64,000 bases of DNA, taken from positions 3,162,001-3,226,000 of the forward strand of contig NZ_CP167894.1 of NCBI RefSeq assembly GCF_041504345.1. Direction: 5' to 3'. The DNA comes from Vibrio sp. BS-M-Sm-2 (GTDB lineage: Bacteria > Pseudomonadota > Gammaproteobacteria > Enterobacterales > Vibrionaceae). The position numbers and the translations under genes are program-made. Positions 61,766-64,000 of this stretch are shown one piece after another. Position 1 is the stretch's first letter; every line of letters begins with the position of its first letter. Below the pieces are notes generated by a model. It was not told where the DNA came from and made no database searches. It saw nothing but the letters and a program-made list of their open reading frames with translations.

Positions 61766-64000
61766 ATGAACACATTCAAGGGGACTTTTATGACTACCGC
61801 CTTTGAAGTCGATATCAATACTATCGCAAATTCATTTTCAACTATGGTTCCTATCGTCGAGGGAACTTACGACCTAACACCTGACGCTATTTTGCTTGAG
61901 CAAGAACAGCATGAGTCGGATGTACGTTCTTACCCAAGACGTCTTCCTATTGCTATTAAGCGAGCATGTGGCGCTTTAGTTGAAGATACTCGTGGCCAAC
62001 TCTTTCTCGATTGCTTAGCCGGTGCCGGTACACTTTCTTTGGGTTATAACCACCCAGAGATTAACCAAGCACTTAAAGACCAACTTGATTCCGGTCTGCC
62101 ATACCAAACTCTGGATATTACGACTCAAGCGAAAGAGACGTTTATCAAGCGAGTTAAAGCTTTTCTCCCTCAAGACTTTTCAGATAACTCGGTTCTTCAA
62201 TTCTGTGGCCCATCAGGCGCTGATGCTGTTGAAGCGGCAATCAAACTAGCGAAGCAAACCACAGGTCGTAACACCATGTTTGCTTTCCGTGGTGCTTACC
62301 ACGGCATGACCAATGGCACCATGGGCATGATGGGTAACCTAGGCACCAAAGAGCGTCGTAGTGGCTTGATGTCTGATGTGCACTTTATGCCTTTCCCATA
62401 CAACCTACGCTGCCCGTTTGGCATTGGTGGTGAAGCGGGTGCTAACGCAAGTATTCGTTACATCGAACGTATGTTGAATGACGATGAATCCGGCATCATG
62501 AAGCCAGCTGCGATGATCGTAGAGCCCGTGCAAGGTGAGGGCGGTGTTATTCCGGCTCCTGCGTCTTGGCTACAAGGTTTACGTCGCATTTGTGATGAGC
62601 ACGGTATACTACTGATTTTTGATGAAATTCAGTGTGGTGTCGGCAAAACAGGACATCGATTCGCGTTTGAAGAGTCAGGCGTTAACCCTGATATCTTATG
62701 TTTATCTAAAGCGATCGGTGGCGGACTGCCTATGTCGCTGCTTGTATTCGACAAGAGCATCGATACTTGGAAAGCGGGTGAACATACCGGTACATTCCGT
62801 GGTAACCAGTTAGCAATGGTGTCTGGTGCTAAAGCACTGGAAATCATCGAGCGAGATGGTTTGGTGGAGCACGCGAACATTGCAGGCCAATACCTACGTC
62901 ATGGGTTAGAGAAGATTCAATCTCGCGTTAACTGTATTGCTGAAGTTCGTGGTAAAGGTTTAATGCTTGGCGCCGAGATCAAGCAACCAAACGGTGAACT
63001 CAATAAATTTGGTGAGCCGAAATCAGACGGTGACCTGACCCTAGCTATTCAACGCGCGGCATTAGAGCGTGGTTTGATGGTCGAGAAGGGCGGTCGTGAT
63101 GGATCTGTGATTCGCTTCCTGCCACCAATGATTATCTCTTTCGAACAGATAGACTTTGCCCTGCGAGTGATGGAAGAAGCCATCATTGCTGCCAGCGGAG
63201 GTGTTCAAGAAGAGCAAGCTTCAGATAAGCAAGCAAATCAAGAGTGGAACAAGCACTTCATTCACACAGGCCTAGGCGGTAGCGACGAATTCGCTAACGT
63301 GATGAACCAAACCACTCAGGCAATGAAAGCGGTTTTCGAGCAGGTTGAAACTCCATACTCAGGTCTAGAACCAAAAGTGCTAGAGGCTTCTATCAAGGCT
63401 GTCGACCTAGACAACAACCAACACGCTTTGGTTGACGTTATAGATAGCACCGCTGACCTAGTTGCAGCAAACTCTATCTTTGTACAGCACCCTGACTGTA
63501 TCGCACACCTTCATACGCCTCCTCTTATGGCATCAGTAGCAGCGGAATCAATTATCGCGGCTCTGAATCAATCTATGGATTCATGGGACCAAGCATCTGC
63601 TGCGACTTATGTTGAGCAGCGCGTGGTTGATTGGATGTGTGACAAGTACCAACTAGGTGAACAAGCGGACGGTGTTTTCACTAGTGGTGGCACGCAAAGT
63701 AACCTAATGGGCCTATTGCTAGCGAGAGACTGGGTTGCGGATAAGCACGATAGTCACTCTATCCAAAAGCTGGGTTTACCGGATTACGCGAGTAAGCTTC
63801 GCATCTTGTGTTCAGATAAATCTCACTTCACGGTTCAAAAATCCGCTTCATTGCTCGGTTTAGGCGAGAGCGCGGTGTGCTGTGTTGAGACCAACGCAAA
63901 CGGCACCATCAAACCGGATTACTTAGACGCAGAAGTAAAAGCGCTTAAAGCCCAAGGGTTGATTCCTTTTGCTGTAGTTGGTACGGCGGGTACAACTGAT
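61766..64000 (+). CDS. Diaminobutyrate aminotransferase/decarboxylase fusion (norspermidine pathway), partial
   Basis: The frame is open from ATG 61766 (GGAGG five bases upstream) to the right edge, 745 residues seen. The first part (about 20-470) is a class III aminotransferase with GPSGADAVEAAIK, FDEIQCGVGKTG and the PLP lysine in LSKAIGGGLP near 315. The second part begins a group II PLP decarboxylase (HTPPLMASVAAE, then FTSGGTQSNLMGLL); its PLP lysine lies beyond the window. Fused enzymes like this make L-2,4-diaminobutyrate from aspartate semialdehyde and decarboxylate it to 1,3-diaminopropane for norspermidine in Vibrio. Carboxynorspermidine dehydrogenase and decarboxylase genes are expected next. 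Confidence 0.93.
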   Translation, partial: MNTFKGTFMTTAFEVDINTIANSFSTMVPIVEGTYDLTPDAILLEQEQHESDVRSYPRRLPIAIKRACGALVEDTRGQLFLDCLAGAGTLSLGYNHPEINQALKDQLDSGLPYQTLDITTQAKETFIKRVKAFLPQDFSDNSVLQFCGPSGADAVEAAIKLAKQTTGRNTMFAFRGAYHGMTNGTMGMMGNLGTKERRSGLMSDVHFMPFPYNLRCPFGIGGEAGANASIRYIERMLNDDESGIMKPAAMIVEPVQGEGGVIPAPASWLQGLRRICDEHGILLIFDEIQCGVGKTGHRFAFEESGVNPDILCLSKAIGGGLPMSLLVFDKSIDTWKAGEHTGTFRGNQLAMVSGAKALEIIERDGLVEHANIAGQYLRHGLEKIQSRVNCIAEVRGKGLMLGAEIKQPNGELNKFGEPKSDGDLTLAIQRAALERGLMVEKGGRDGSVIRFLPPMIISFEQIDFALRVMEEAIIAASGGVQEEQASDKQANQEWNKHFIHTGLGGSDEFANVMNQTTQAMKAVFEQVETPYSGLEPKVLEASIKAVDLDNNQHALVDVIDSTADLVAANSIFVQHPDCIAHLHTPPLMASVAAESIIAALNQSMDSWDQASAATYVEQRVVDWMCDKYQLGEQADGVFTSGGTQSNLMGLLLARDWVADKHDSHSIQKLGLPDYASKLRILCSDKSHFTVQKSASLLGLGESAVCCVETNANGTIKPDYLDAEVKALKAQGLIPFAVVGTAGTTD

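Overview
The window reads as chromosomal DNA of a marine Vibrio, most likely of the Splendidus group. Evidence is the trp operon with a fused trpCF and a trpL leader peptide, the yciB/yciA/yciI/yciO/rnm neighbourhood, the varA(uvrY)-uvrC-pgsA-tRNA(Cys,Gly,Leu,Gly) cluster, and a fused diaminobutyrate aminotransferase/decarboxylase of the norspermidine pathway at the right edge. Base and codon use look uniform. I see no insertion sequence, prophage, integron or CRISPR array.

Region 1 (1-16.8 kb) is a glucan-utilisation locus, most probably for laminarin-type beta-1,3-glucan. It holds a Dpp/Opp-type oligosaccharide ABC transporter (two permeases, two ATPases), a very large GH94-clan glucan phosphorylase, a LacI-family repressor, a lipid-anchored GH16 laminarinase, a LamB-type porin, an AraC-type regulator, a GH3 beta-glucosidase with its two domains in reversed order, and a MalM-like lipoprotein. 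Five perfect copies and one near-perfect copy of the palindrome GAAAGCGCTTTC lie before the phosphorylase, GH16, porin and malM-like genes, so they look like one LacI-controlled regulon. In the inferred route, surface GH16 cuts the polymer, porin plus MalM-like protein admit oligosaccharides, the ABC system imports them, and phosphorylase and GH3 finish degradation in the cytoplasm.

Region 2 (16.9-24 kb) has a dienelactone hydrolase-like protein, a D-cysteine desulfhydrase/ACC deaminase-like enzyme, and an OmpR-type two-component system divergent from a GT2 / ArnT-like / GtrA operon that probably decorates an envelope glycan or lipid A.

Region 3 (24-41.5 kb) is mostly housekeeping: ygiQ, a membrane protein, a DUF4250 protein, metR/metE with a MetJ-like operator, small yci genes, a LysR regulator divergent from a HisC-like aminotransferase plus an orphan amino-acid-binding protein, a dicarboxylate/amino-acid symporter, and an NfeD-protease/slipin pair.

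Region 4 (41.5-54.2 kb) is the complete trp operon (trpL-E-G-D-CF-B-A) with TrpR operator and attenuator, then rnm, a frameshifted yciO, rluB, a TrmH-family methyltransferase, a YciU-like DNA mimic, an EF-P paralogue and a nucleotidyltransferase-like protein.

Region 5 (54.2-64 kb) has polB, varA/uvrY, uvrC, pgsA, four tRNA genes, about 0.85 kb of structured non-coding DNA, and the start of the norspermidine-pathway fusion gene. The best leads are the LacI regulon with its permuted GH3, a three-way-junction RNA downstream of the porin, heptamer arrays that follow three stop codons, and the yciO frameshift.
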